A stretch of 31,155 nucleotides of DNA from JAJYVH01 sp964548595. Lineage in GTDB: Archaea; Micrarchaeota; Micrarchaeia; Micrarchaeales; CABMGC01. The translations under genes were made by a program, and so were the position numbers. A model generated the notes under the pieces. It ran no database searches. It had not been told where the DNA came from and saw nothing but the letters and a program-made list of their open reading frames with translations. This document shows positions 22,916 to 30,440 of the stretch, piece by piece; position 1 is the stretch's first letter, and every line of letters starts with the position of its first letter. The DNA lies in contig CAZJQO010000002.1 of assembly GCA_964548595.1 (NCBI GenBank), positions 1-31,155 of the forward strand. The letters are read 5' to 3'.

Positions 22916-24304
22916 ATGAGCGATGTATACTACAAGACGATTAATCAGGTAACGAACGTGCTGCTTTTCGTAGAAGGAGTGAAGGACGCGGCATACGGGG
23001 AGCTTGCTGAGATAAGGCTGGAGGACGGCAGCAGCGTAACAGGCCAGGTGCTCGACACCAGGAATGGGCTTGCGGTCGTGCAGTCGTTCGCAGAGACCAG
23101 GGGCATAGACGTCACAAAGACAAGGGTCAGGTTCACGGGCAGCGGAGCGAGGCTCAACGTAAGCACCGATATGCTCGGCAGGATATTCAATGGCACGGGG
23201 ATGCCAAGAGACAACGGCCCAAATATATACAGCGAGGAATCTATGGACATAGCAGGCAGCGCCATAAACCCCGACGCAAGGGAAGAGCCTTCGGAATTCA
23301 TACAGACAGGAATATCGAGCATAGACGGCATGAACTCGCTGGTGAGGGGCCAGAAGCTGCCAATATTTTCGGGCTCCGGGCTGCCGCACAACAGGATAGC
23401 TGCGCAGATTGCAAGGCAGGCAAAGCTGCTTGACAGCAGCGAGGGTTTTGCCGTGGTTTTCGGGGGCATAGGGATAAACAGCGAAGAAGCCAACTTCTTC
23501 AAGAAGGAATTCGAAGAGACCGGAGCGCTTGACAAGTCCATAATGTTCCTCAACCTCTCCTCGGAGCCTTCCATGGAGCGAATAATACTGCCCAGGCTCG
23601 CGCTCACCGCAGCAGAGTACCTGGCCTACACGGAGCAGATGCACGTGCTGGTAATACTCACCGACATGACCAACTACTGCGAGGCGCTGAGGGAGGTGAG
23701 CGCTGCAAGAAACGAGGTGCCTGGCAGGCGCGGCTTCCCGGGATACATGTACACCGATCTCGCGAGCATATATGAACGGGCGGGCAAGATACGCAACAGG
23801 AAGGGCTCGATAACGCAATTGCCCATAATAACGATGCCAGGCGACGACATAACGCACCCCATACCCGATCTTACGGGCTACATAACCGAAGGCCAGATTG
23901 TGCTCAGCAGGGACCTGTACAGGAAGGGCGTATACCCGAACGTTGATGTTCTGCTCTCGCTCTCCAGGCTGATGAACCAGGGAATAGGCAAGGGCAGCAC
24001 CAGGGAAGACCACAGAGGAGTGGCGGACCAGCTCTATGCAGCTTACGCCAGGGGCAAGGACCTCAGGAGCCTGACAGAGATAGTTGGCGAGGAGGCGCTT
24101 AGCGCCAGCGACAGGAGGTTCCTGGCTTTCGCAGACAAATTTGAGAACTTTTTCGTCAATCAGGGATTCTACGAGGACAGGAACATAGAGCAGACGCTCT
24201 CTCTCGGGTGGGAGCTCTTCGCCGATCTCGACGTACGCGAGATGAAGAGAGTAAAGCAGGAGCAGATAAGCAAGTACGGAAGGTGGAAGAATGCCCAAGG
24301 GTAG
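22916..24304 (+). CDS. atpB: A-type ATP synthase regulatory subunit B
   Basis: 462 residues, the non-catalytic nucleotide-binding partner alternating with A in the head. The start YKTINQVTNVLLFVEGV, the degenerate P-loop region IFSGSGLPHNRIAAQIARQA (no GKT), and LVILTDMTNYCEALREVSAAR are diagnostic. So are PGRRGFPGYMYTDLASIYERAG and ITMPGDDITHPIPDLTGYITEGQI. A strong GGTGATT ribosome site directly overlaps the atpA stop codon. The last 14 bases overlap atpD. Confidence 0.97.
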   Translation: MSDVYYKTINQVTNVLLFVEGVKDAAYGELAEIRLEDGSSVTGQVLDTRNGLAVVQSFAETRGIDVTKTRVRFTGSGARLNVSTDMLGRIFNGTGMPRDNGPNIYSEESMDIAGSAINPDAREEPSEFIQTGISSIDGMNSLVRGQKLPIFSGSGLPHNRIAAQIARQAKLLDSSEGFAVVFGGIGINSEEANFFKKEFEETGALDKSIMFLNLSSEPSMERIILPRLALTAAEYLAYTEQMHVLVILTDMTNYCEALREVSAARNEVPGRRGFPGYMYTDLASIYERAGKIRNRKGSITQLPIITMPGDDITHPIPDLTGYITEGQIVLSRDLYRKGVYPNVDVLLSLSRLMNQGIGKGSTREDHRGVADQLYAAYARGKDLRSLTEIVGEEALSASDRRFLAFADKFENFFVNQGFYEDRNIEQTLSLGWELFADLDVREMKRVKQEQISKYGRWKNAQG

Positions 24305-24911
24305 CGTCAAGACCACAAGGATAGAGTTGATACACACAAAGGCCAGGATAAGGGTTGCGAACAAGGGGCTCACGCTGCTGAAGATGAAGCGCAGCAGCCT
24401 CGTGCTCGCTTTCTTCGATCTTGCAAGGCAGATTAAGCTAATGCGTGAGAGCATGAGGAACGCTGTAACCGGCGCTATAGAGAGCGCAAAGCTCGCTGAG
24501 CTGCATGCGGGCAGGATAATACTGGAGCGCATAGCGGCCGAGCAGAGCCAGATGGGCGCAAGCGTTGCTGCAAGGAACGTCATGGGTGTGAAGATACCTG
24601 ACGTGGAGCTGGCGCGCAGAGCCGCGCTCTCCGAGGCCTACGAGCTCATATCAGTACCAACATCTGTAGAGGACGCGAAGAGAAGCTACCTGACGCTCTT
24701 CAACATGCTCGTGGAAGTGGCGGAGAAGGAGAACTCGCTCAGGAAGCTGCTCTACGAGATAGAGAAGATAAACAGGAGGGCCAACGCGATAGAGAACGTT
24801 GCAATACCCAACATGCTGGACAAGGCTACCTACATAAAGATGAGACTTGATGACATGGAGCGGGACCAGATAGTCTCTATAAAGTTCATAAAGGGTAAGA
24901 TCGGTGGATAG
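24291..24911 (+). CDS. atpD: A-type ATP synthase subunit D (rotating central shaft)
   Basis: 206 residues, mostly two long helices. The N-terminal helix block VKTTRIELIHTKARIRVANKG and LLKMKRSSLVLAFF is typical of the V-type D subunit, as is the C-terminal block with ENSLRKLLYEIEKINRRANA followed by IENVAIPNM. D forms the coiled-coil axle inside the A3B3 head. It starts within the 3' end of atpB, indicating coupled translation, and overlaps the following small gene by 8 bases. Confidence 0.95.
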   Translation: MPKGSVKTTRIELIHTKARIRVANKGLTLLKMKRSSLVLAFFDLARQIKLMRESMRNAVTGAIESAKLAELHAGRIILERIAAEQSQMGASVAARNVMGVKIPDVELARRAALSEAYELISVPTSVEDAKRSYLTLFNMLVEVAEKENSLRKLLYEIEKINRRANAIENVAIPNMLDKATYIKMRLDDMERDQIVSIKFIKGKIGG

Positions 24912-25089
24912 CGGAAGGGAATATATAGAAAGGAAGTACCTGCACAGGCAAGCGGCCAAGCAGCTGCGCATGACAGCTGGGGGCAGCGATGCGGTTATGC
25001 GCTTCAACAGGATAAGGACGCTACTGCTCGCATTCAACATAGCGGCAGCGCTGGCACTGATAGCGGCAGCGGTTATCCTTGTTTCCTAG
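24904..25089 (+). CDS. Small single-pass membrane protein inside the ATP synthase operon
   Basis: Not a subunit I recognise. The 61-residue product begins at GTG 24904 overlapping the end of atpD. The first ~35 residues are charged (YIERKYLHRQAAKQLRMTAG, then FNRIRT), followed by one hydrophobic helix (LLLAFNIAAALALIAAAVIL) ending at the C terminus. The predicted arrangement is N-terminus inside with a C-terminal anchor. Its coding is supported by overlap with atpD, an 8-base gap to atpH and consistent codon style. Its location suggests an accessory or assembly factor for the membrane sector; this is inference. Confidence 0.65.
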   Translation: MDSGREYIERKYLHRQAAKQLRMTAGGSDAVMRFNRIRTLLLAFNIAAALALIAAAVILVS

Positions 25090-25097
25090 GTTGTTTC

Positions 25098-25415
25098 ATG
25101 GACGACATAAAGATGCTTGAAAAGATAAAGGAGAAAGAGGCCGAGTCAGACAGGGAAGTGGCAAAGGCCAATGAAGACGCGGCGAGGAGCGTGGCGAAGG
25201 CCAATGAAGACGCAAAAAAGATAGCGGGCGAATCGTTGAAGGCTGCGGAAGCTGAACGCAACAGCAAGATTGATGCATCGGAGAAAGAAGCGGAAGCGAG
25301 GGCTGCAGAAATTGCCAAGGAATGGAAGAAGAAGCAGGCAGCGCTGAAGAACGTGAGTGCCGATGAAGCATTAGAGGCGTTTGCCGAAGCTGTGGAAGAG
25401 GAATATGGTGCGTGA
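25098..25415 (+). CDS. atpH: A-type ATP synthase subunit H (peripheral stalk coiled coil)
   Basis: 105 residues, almost entirely a charged Ala/Glu/Lys helix from DDIKMLEKIKEKEAESDREV to AEIAKEWKKKQAAL, with a short acidic end (EAVEEEYGA). This fits subunit H (AhaH), which pairs with E to form the right-handed coiled-coil stator. An 11-residue unit, VAKANEDAARS / VAKANEDAKKI, is tandemly duplicated at about residues 21-42, matching the hendecad periodicity of these stalks. Its stop abuts the atpI ATG. H normally precedes I at the front of the operon; here the pair is at the back. Confidence 0.82.
   Translation: MDDIKMLEKIKEKEAESDREVAKANEDAARSVAKANEDAKKIAGESLKAAEAERNSKIDASEKEAEARAAEIAKEWKKKQAALKNVSADEALEAFAEAVEEEYGA
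25158..25223 (+). repeat. 33-bp tandem duplication in atpH
   Basis: Two adjacent 33-base units (25158-25190 and 25191-25223) share nearly all of their first 23 bases, GTGGCRAAGGCCAATGAAGA plus CGC, then diverge. Each encodes 11 residues of the stalk helix, so the duplication keeps the coiled-coil register. Confidence 0.9.
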
Positions 25416-27356
25416 ATGTTTAAGCCTGCGAAGATGCTCAGGGTAAGGCTCATGTTCTCGAAGAGCTATGCGGAGCAGGTGCTCGCAACGCTGCACGACA
25501 TAGGCGTGATGCAGATAGAGTACGTGCCCGCTGAAGCGGCCGCACTGCTCAACAAGGGAGAGGGCTACACGCGCGGACAGATAGGCGACTACGCGCAGCG
25601 CTTCAGGGGCTTGGAGAGCCAGCTCTACAGGGTGGACTCCGAGAAGAGGTACATGTTCAAGAGCATAGACGAGCTGCTCTCGAGGGCCGACGGCATAAGG
25701 ATAGATGACGATGTTGCAAGGCTAAGGAAGCACATCGATGAGATTACAACGGACACTCACCTGCTGCTTGAAAGCAGAGCCGTGCTTCGGGCAATGCCGC
25801 ATGCATTCACACAGGACCTCGCCATACTTACTACGAGCTCCATCGCCTCCTTCCTGGTCACCGGGCAGCAACTGAAGGAGTTCGCAGCAAAAGCAGAAAA
25901 GGAGCTCGCAGGCTCATTCGTACTAGCAGGCAGCTCCTCCGTGCTGGTGTGCATAGACAAGCTGGACCAGGCAAAGTTCAGCAAGGCGGTGGAAGGAATG
26001 AAGCTCCATGTGGAAGCGGTCCCGAAGCTCTCGGGTACAGTAAGCGCAGAAATTCCCAGACTCGGGAAGGCGATAGAGGCTAACGGTACAAGGAAGACCA
26101 AGCTGGAGCAGGAGCTTATGCGCATATCTTCGGAGCACTATCCGGAGGTAAGCGCGATAAGGGAACAGCTTGACATAGAGGTGGAGAAGCAGGAGGTAAC
26201 TGCAAAGCTCGGCATAGGCAGGTCGATAGTGGCCATAGACGGCTGGGTGCCTGATGCAAGCATGCAGCTCCTTAAATACGAGATGGAGCGCATAACAAAC
26301 AAGTCATTCGTGACCGAGAAGATCAAAACCGATGCCACGCCGCCAACCAAGCTCGAGAACCCGGTTACAGCCAGGCTCTACGAATTCTTCATAAGGTTCT
26401 ACTCGCTGCCCAGGAGCGACGAGATAGACCCTACGCTCATATTCGCTATTGTGTTTCCGATCTTCTTCGGCTTCATGATAGGCGACGTGGGCTACGGAGC
26501 CACGTTTCTCCTGGGGGCCATATGGCTCAACAGGAGGCTCTCGCATCCGCCCAAAAAGAGCGGAATACCGAAAGCACTGTCGAATTTCGTGCACACGATA
26601 ATAGGCAACAACAGTCTCAGGATAGTAGCAAGGTCGATAGTACCAGGATCAGTAATGGCGATAGCGCTCGGAGTGCTTTTCAACGAGTATTTTGGTTTCC
26701 AACTGCCATACGCCACGCCCTTCTCAGTTACCGCAAACGTGGCGACGCTTCTGGTGATATCTGGCTGGATAGGAGTGTTCATGGTATCGTTCGGCTTCCT
26801 GCTCGGCTTCCTTAACAGGCTCGCTACGGGCAGCATGAAGAAGGCAGCGGCGAGGCTGGGCTGGCTCGCTGCCGCATGGGCCATAGTAATACTGGGGCTT
26901 TCTGTGCTGCATGCGCAGCCGATAGGCTTCTCGAATCCGCTTGCAATACTGGCATACGCGCTGCTGCTCGGGGGCATGGTGACCGTGCTCATGGGAGAGG
27001 GCGCCGAGGCGCTGATGGAGCTGCCGTCGCTGATAAGCCACATGCTCTCTTACACCAGACTTGTTGGCATACTGCTCGCATCAGTGATACTCGCAGAGGT
27101 TATAGACCTTATATTCCTGAAGGGCATACAGAGTTCGCTGCTCCTGGGCATAGCGGGAGTGCTCATACTCTTAGTGGGGCAGCTCTTCAACATGCTCATA
27201 GCGCTCTTCGAGCCTGGCATACAGGGAGCCAGACTCATCTACGTTGAATTCTTCTCCAAGTTCTACGCAGGCAATGGCAAGGAGTTCAAGCCATTCGCCA
27301 GCAGGCGGGTGCGCACGCTCAGCAGCTTCGACATAGGGAAGCAGACAGGTGGTTAG
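25416..27356 (+). CDS. atpI: A-type ATP synthase subunit I (membrane stator, a-type)
   Basis: 646 residues. Residues 1 to ~335 form the cytoplasmic arm (MFKPAKMLRVRLMFSKSYAE at the start). The rest is membrane-embedded with about seven or eight helices beginning near DPTLIFAIVFPIFFGFMIGD. The ion-path arginine lies in HMLSYTRLVGILLASVILA in the penultimate helix region, next to EGAEALMELPS. The tail YVEFFSKFYAGNGKEFKPFA is typical. It starts immediately after the atpH stop. Its TAG stop (27354-27356) directly abuts the dph6 reading frame. Confidence 0.95.
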   Translation: MFKPAKMLRVRLMFSKSYAEQVLATLHDIGVMQIEYVPAEAAALLNKGEGYTRGQIGDYAQRFRGLESQLYRVDSEKRYMFKSIDELLSRADGIRIDDDVARLRKHIDEITTDTHLLLESRAVLRAMPHAFTQDLAILTTSSIASFLVTGQQLKEFAAKAEKELAGSFVLAGSSSVLVCIDKLDQAKFSKAVEGMKLHVEAVPKLSGTVSAEIPRLGKAIEANGTRKTKLEQELMRISSEHYPEVSAIREQLDIEVEKQEVTAKLGIGRSIVAIDGWVPDASMQLLKYEMERITNKSFVTEKIKTDATPPTKLENPVTARLYEFFIRFYSLPRSDEIDPTLIFAIVFPIFFGFMIGDVGYGATFLLGAIWLNRRLSHPPKKSGIPKALSNFVHTIIGNNSLRIVARSIVPGSVMAIALGVLFNEYFGFQLPYATPFSVTANVATLLVISGWIGVFMVSFGFLLGFLNRLATGSMKKAAARLGWLAAAWAIVILGLSVLHAQPIGFSNPLAILAYALLLGGMVTVLMGEGAEALMELPSLISHMLSYTRLVGILLASVILAEVIDLIFLKGIQSSLLLGIAGVLILLVGQLFNMLIALFEPGIQGARLIYVEFFSKFYAGNGKEFKPFASRRVRTLSSFDIGKQTGG

Positions 27357-28028
27357 ATTACGAACGCTTGCCTGTTCAGCGGCGGCAAAGATTCGACGCT
27401 CGCGCTCCACGAAGCGGCGAAGCTCGGCATAGGCATAGGACTACTAATAACGATGAGGAGCGCCAACAGGGAAAGCTACATGTTCCATTACCCCAACGTT
27501 GGTCTTACCAAACTGCAGGCAGAAGCGCTCGGCATGGCGCACGTATTCGCAGACACAGCAGGAGAGAAGGAGAGGGAGCTGGACGATCTGGAACATGCGC
27601 TGACTGATAACAAGGTCAGGCTGCTCGTAACCGGAGCAACGTCGAGCAGGTATCAGGCCGACAGGATAAACGCGATCGCAAGGAGGCTCGGCATAGAGCA
27701 CGTGGCACCGCTCTGGCACGTAGAGCCAGAGAAGGAGCTGAGAGAGCTCTCCAAAAACTTCAACGTAATAATAACCTCGGTATCTGCAGAGGGCCTCGGT
27801 ACCGAGCTGCTGGGGAAGCGCATAGACAAGGAGATGGTGGAGAAGCTCAGGCAGGCGAACAGGAAGCATGGTATAAACATGCTCTTCGAGGGTGGAGAGG
27901 CGGAGAGTTTCGTGCTCGATGCGCCGCTGTTCAGAAAGAGAATAAAAGTGATCGAGGCACACGTGGAGGGCTCTGGAACCAATGGCGTGTACGTAATTGA
28001 CAAGGCTGCGCTGAAAAGCAAGCAATAA
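27357..28028 (+). CDS. dph6: Diphthine-ammonia ligase family protein (Dph6), ATT start
   Basis: 223 residues. The PP-loop ACLFSGGKDSTLALHEAAK is at the very N terminus. The C-terminal block MLFEGGEAESFVLDAPLFRK is the hallmark of the MJ0570/Dph6 family, which amidates diphthine on elongation factor 2. The P-loop begins only eight codons after the atpI stop, and the intervening codons include no ATG, GTG or TTG. ATT at 27357 gives the N terminus (M)TNACLFSGGKDS, exactly where the family starts, with GGTG four bases upstream as ribosome site. The next in-frame ATG (27453) would delete the PP-loop. AUU initiation, stop readthrough from atpI, or a sequence error are the options. Confidence 0.85.
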   Translation: MTNACLFSGGKDSTLALHEAAKLGIGIGLLITMRSANRESYMFHYPNVGLTKLQAEALGMAHVFADTAGEKERELDDLEHALTDNKVRLLVTGATSSRYQADRINAIARRLGIEHVAPLWHVEPEKELRELSKNFNVIITSVSAEGLGTELLGKRIDKEMVEKLRQANRKHGINMLFEGGEAESFVLDAPLFRKRIKVIEAHVEGSGTNGVYVIDKAALKSKQ

Positions 28029-28032
28029 ATAT
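28024..28032 (+). promoter_or_regulatory. TATA-like element for the radical SAM gene
   Basis: AATAAATAT overlaps the dph6 stop codon and lies 22-30 bases before the GTG start at 28054, compatible with a leaderless transcript. Confidence 0.4.
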
Positions 28033-28053
28033 GCCTGGAGCGCATAGTAGAGC

Positions 28054-29109
28054 GTGGAAAAGGAAGCGACTCTTTACAGGAAGCTCGAAGGCAGCAGGGT
28101 AGAGTGCACAGCCTGCGCCAGGCGCTGCAAGATACCCGAAGGCTCTCACGGATTCTGCTTTGTGAGGCAGAACAGGAACGGCAGGCTCTATCTCGCCAAC
28201 TACGGCCTTGCAGAAGCTGTGCAGATAGACCCCATAGAGAAGAAGCCGTTCAACCACTTCATGCCAGGCACGTCGGTGCTGGGCATAGGCACGAGCTCCT
28301 GCTCATGGGGCTGCCTCTTCTGCCAGAACCACAACATAAGCAGGGAGCGCGAGATACGGGGCACGGAGCTTGGCCCCGAGCGCATAGTTGAGCTTGCAAT
28401 GGACTACGGGGTGCAGAGCGTAGCGTACACATACAACGAGCCGAGCATATTCATAGAGTACGCGCTTGACACAGCAAGGATTGCGCACAGGAACGGGCTG
28501 AAGAACGTATGGGTCAGCAACGGCTACCTGACGAAGGAAGCCGTACATGAGATGAAGGGGCTGATAGACGCCGTCGTGGTCGACTTCAAGGGCAACGCAG
28601 ATTCCAAATTCGCGAACAAGTACGAGGCTGTTCTTTCCGAGGAGCCGATCAGGGAGGCGCTGCTGGAGCTGAAGAAGGCGGGAATCCACATCGAGATAAC
28701 GGACCTGGTAATACCGCAGGTGGGTGATTCGCTAGATGCCTGCGACTCGCTGACAAGATGGATAAGAAACAAGCTCGGCTCCGGCACTCCGGTGCAGTTC
28801 ACCCGCTTCCATCCGGATTACAAGATGCTGCAGTACCCGGAAACGCCGTACGAGACGCTGAAGAAGCATTACGACGTAGCCAAAAGGAACGGGCTCGACT
28901 ACGCGTACATAGGCAACGTGCCCGGAAACAGGTACGAGAGCACATACTGCCCGGGCTGCGGAAGCAAGGTCATAGGCAGGTTTGGCTTCTCGATAACTGA
29001 ATGGGACATAGACAAGGAGAGCAAATGCGCAAAGTGCGGCCATGCCATACCAGTAACAGGGGCCAGAGCCTCCAATCAGGCTGCAAGACGCATCTCCGTC
29101 CTCTATTGA
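28054..29109 (+). CDS. amrS: AmmeMemoRadiSam system radical SAM enzyme
   Basis: 351 residues. The radical SAM cluster motif is CSWGCLFCQN (C83, C87, C90; C-x3-C-x2-C). It is preceded by an extra Cys cluster, CTACARRCKIPEGSHGFC (C18, C21, C25, C35), and the segment GLAEAVQIDPIEKKPFNHF, both typical of the PflA-like AmmeMemoRadiSam enzyme. A C-terminal zinc-ribbon-like pair, CPGC (299-302) and CAKC (325-328), is also typical. Its substrate is unknown; the family co-occurs with MEMO and AMMECR1. The start is GTG at 28054. The MEMO partner is at 15821-16642, unlinked in operon terms. Confidence 0.93.
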   Translation: MEKEATLYRKLEGSRVECTACARRCKIPEGSHGFCFVRQNRNGRLYLANYGLAEAVQIDPIEKKPFNHFMPGTSVLGIGTSSCSWGCLFCQNHNISREREIRGTELGPERIVELAMDYGVQSVAYTYNEPSIFIEYALDTARIAHRNGLKNVWVSNGYLTKEAVHEMKGLIDAVVVDFKGNADSKFANKYEAVLSEEPIREALLELKKAGIHIEITDLVIPQVGDSLDACDSLTRWIRNKLGSGTPVQFTRFHPDYKMLQYPETPYETLKKHYDVAKRNGLDYAYIGNVPGNRYESTYCPGCGSKVIGRFGFSITEWDIDKESKCAKCGHAIPVTGARASNQAARRISVLY

Positions 29110-29121
29110 CTTCAGCGCCTG

Positions 29122-29126
29122 TTTTT
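29122..29126 (+). terminator. Possible T-tract terminator after the radical SAM gene
   Basis: TTTTT follows the stop codon at 29107-29109 by 12 bases, within a 15-base convergent gap. Archaeal termination at T tracts makes this plausible, but it also overlaps the end of the opposite gene. Confidence 0.3.
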
Positions 29127-29724
29127 ATGAAATACTCCAATTCGCATTTAGCGTAGTGTTGTAAAGCAGATAGAGCAGCGCCATCGAACCGCGCTGCATA
29201 CCGGCGTATGTTGTTTCGTTGGCTATGGCCTCAGCTGTTGCGCCAAGTATTGTGTTGTTAACCAGCAGGTATGCGGTGGTGGTGATATATGTGCCATGCG
29301 AGAATATCTCCATCGTGGTGAAGTAGATGCTGGTGCCGTTTACCTGCAGCATGCTTAATGCCGACGCAGCGCCCGGAGCCCAGGGAGTCGTGTTCAGGTC
29401 GTACGTTATGCCCCGTATGTAGCTCTGCGCGGCTCCGCTTGTGTTCATGCGGTAGACGGATGCCACCAGCGTTTCAGGCTTCCCATGGCCGGATGCAGTG
29501 ATATTGAATGCCTGGGTGCAGAGGCCGAGTATGCCCACCGATCTGAGATAACTTGAGGCGACGCAGTTAGTGTTTCCTTCCGAGTAGCTGGCGTTCAGTG
29601 CGCTGCTCACAGCGGACGCGCCGAGCAGCGGTTTGGTATATATGTGCGCCAAAGCGAAAAATATAATGATTCCAGCGAGCACGATTGTCAATGCGACGTA
29701 TGCGGGAAGGAATTTCGAGCGCAA
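29125..29724 (-). CDS. N-terminally anchored extracellular protein, unknown function
   Basis: 199 residues. A membrane helix near the N terminus (LPAYVALTIVLAGIIIFFALAH, preceded by basic residues) anchors an extracellular domain rich in Ser, Thr, Asn and Tyr with several N-x-S/T sequons. Two cysteines (in NTNCVAS and GLCTQAF) could form a disulfide. I recognise no catalytic motif. The start is TTG at 29724 with GTGAT just upstream; it begins 4 bases after the stop of the preceding 234-residue protein. It is the last gene of a three-gene surface-protein unit. Confidence 0.75.
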   Translation of the reverse strand: MRSKFLPAYVALTIVLAGIIIFFALAHIYTKPLLGASAVSSALNASYSEGNTNCVASSYLRSVGILGLCTQAFNITASGHGKPETLVASVYRMNTSGAAQSYIRGITYDLNTTPWAPGAASALSMLQVNGTSIYFTTMEIFSHGTYITTTAYLLVNNTILGATAEAIANETTYAGMQRGSMALLYLLYNTTLNANWSIS

Positions 29725-29728
29725 CGCA

Positions 29729-30433
29729 TCACTTCAGCTTCGAGAGAGTGTAGTTGGCATACGCGAGGAGCTGCGACGCGTTCATGTGTTTGTAGAAGCC
29801 CCATGTGTTCAAATCTACAACATAGCCATTGTAAGCAAAAGTTAGCGCATAGGTGCTTAGCTGCGGCATAGAGCCTATATACGGCGAGTTGGTAGAGTTG
29901 AGGCCGTACGCGGTAAGGTTCTCAAATTCCCGAAGTACAGCCTGCGTGCCCATTCCTGAGATCGCAACCGAGGTGTTGCTGCTTGCATACGAACTAAAGT
30001 CGCTGGCGGTGGTGGCATTCAGGAAGGGGCAGTCCTGGGTGGCTGAGGAGACCGTATGGTTGAAGACATACACTGTGTCGTACACCGCAAACGGCACGCT
30101 CTTATTAAGCTGTGAATAATTTGCAGCGAAATAGGTTACTGGATTAACATACACCACATAAACAGCGGTGGCATTGCAAGGAGCCCCATAGTAGACAGTG
30201 TTGAAAGTCTTGGAGTAGTGGGCTGCGTAGGGAAGCTGTGCTAAGGTGAGCAACGAAGCGTTCGCAACCGCAAGGGGCGTGACGCTGGCATTCAGTGAGG
30301 TGGTGATGTAAGTGGTGCCCGCCTTATTCGTGCCTGGATATTGCAAGTAGACAAGCGCATAGTAAGCGGCTGCAACCACTACAACAACTACAATCACAAC
30401 AGCAGCAAGTAAAAACATGTTTTTAGTCAGCAT
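29729..30433 (-). CDS. N-terminally anchored extracellular protein, unknown function
   Basis: 234 residues. A strongly hydrophobic anchor (MFLLAAVVIVVVVVVAAAYY) is followed by an extracellular domain of Tyr/Asn/Ser/Thr-rich sequence with many N-x-S/T sequons and two cysteines (APCNAT and QDCPFLN). It resembles its downstream neighbour in layout (anchor, one cysteine pair, ~200-residue outer domain), though I see no clear sequence identity. The ATG at 30433 is used because it directly precedes the anchor; GTGAT sits just upstream. It starts 7 bases after the Hint-domain gene ends. Confidence 0.75.
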   Translation of the reverse strand: MLTKNMFLLAAVVIVVVVVVAAAYYALVYLQYPGTNKAGTTYITTSLNASVTPLAVANASLLTLAQLPYAAHYSKTFNTVYYGAPCNATAVYVVYVNPVTYFAANYSQLNKSVPFAVYDTVYVFNHTVSSATQDCPFLNATTASDFSSYASSNTSVAISGMGTQAVLREFENLTAYGLNSTNSPYIGSMPQLSTYALTFAYNGYVVDLNTWGFYKHMNASQLLAYANYTLSKLK

Positions 30434-30440
30434 AGCATCA

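Noticed and set aside
22844..24583. 579-codon open frame on the minus strand
   Set aside because: It is antisense to atpB, which has full family conservation. The long frame is an effect of GC-rich codon bias, and its product is low-complexity without domains.
27453..28028. dph6 starting at the internal ATG 27453
   Set aside because: This would remove the SGGKDS PP-loop required for ATP binding, which is encoded intact just upstream in the same frame.
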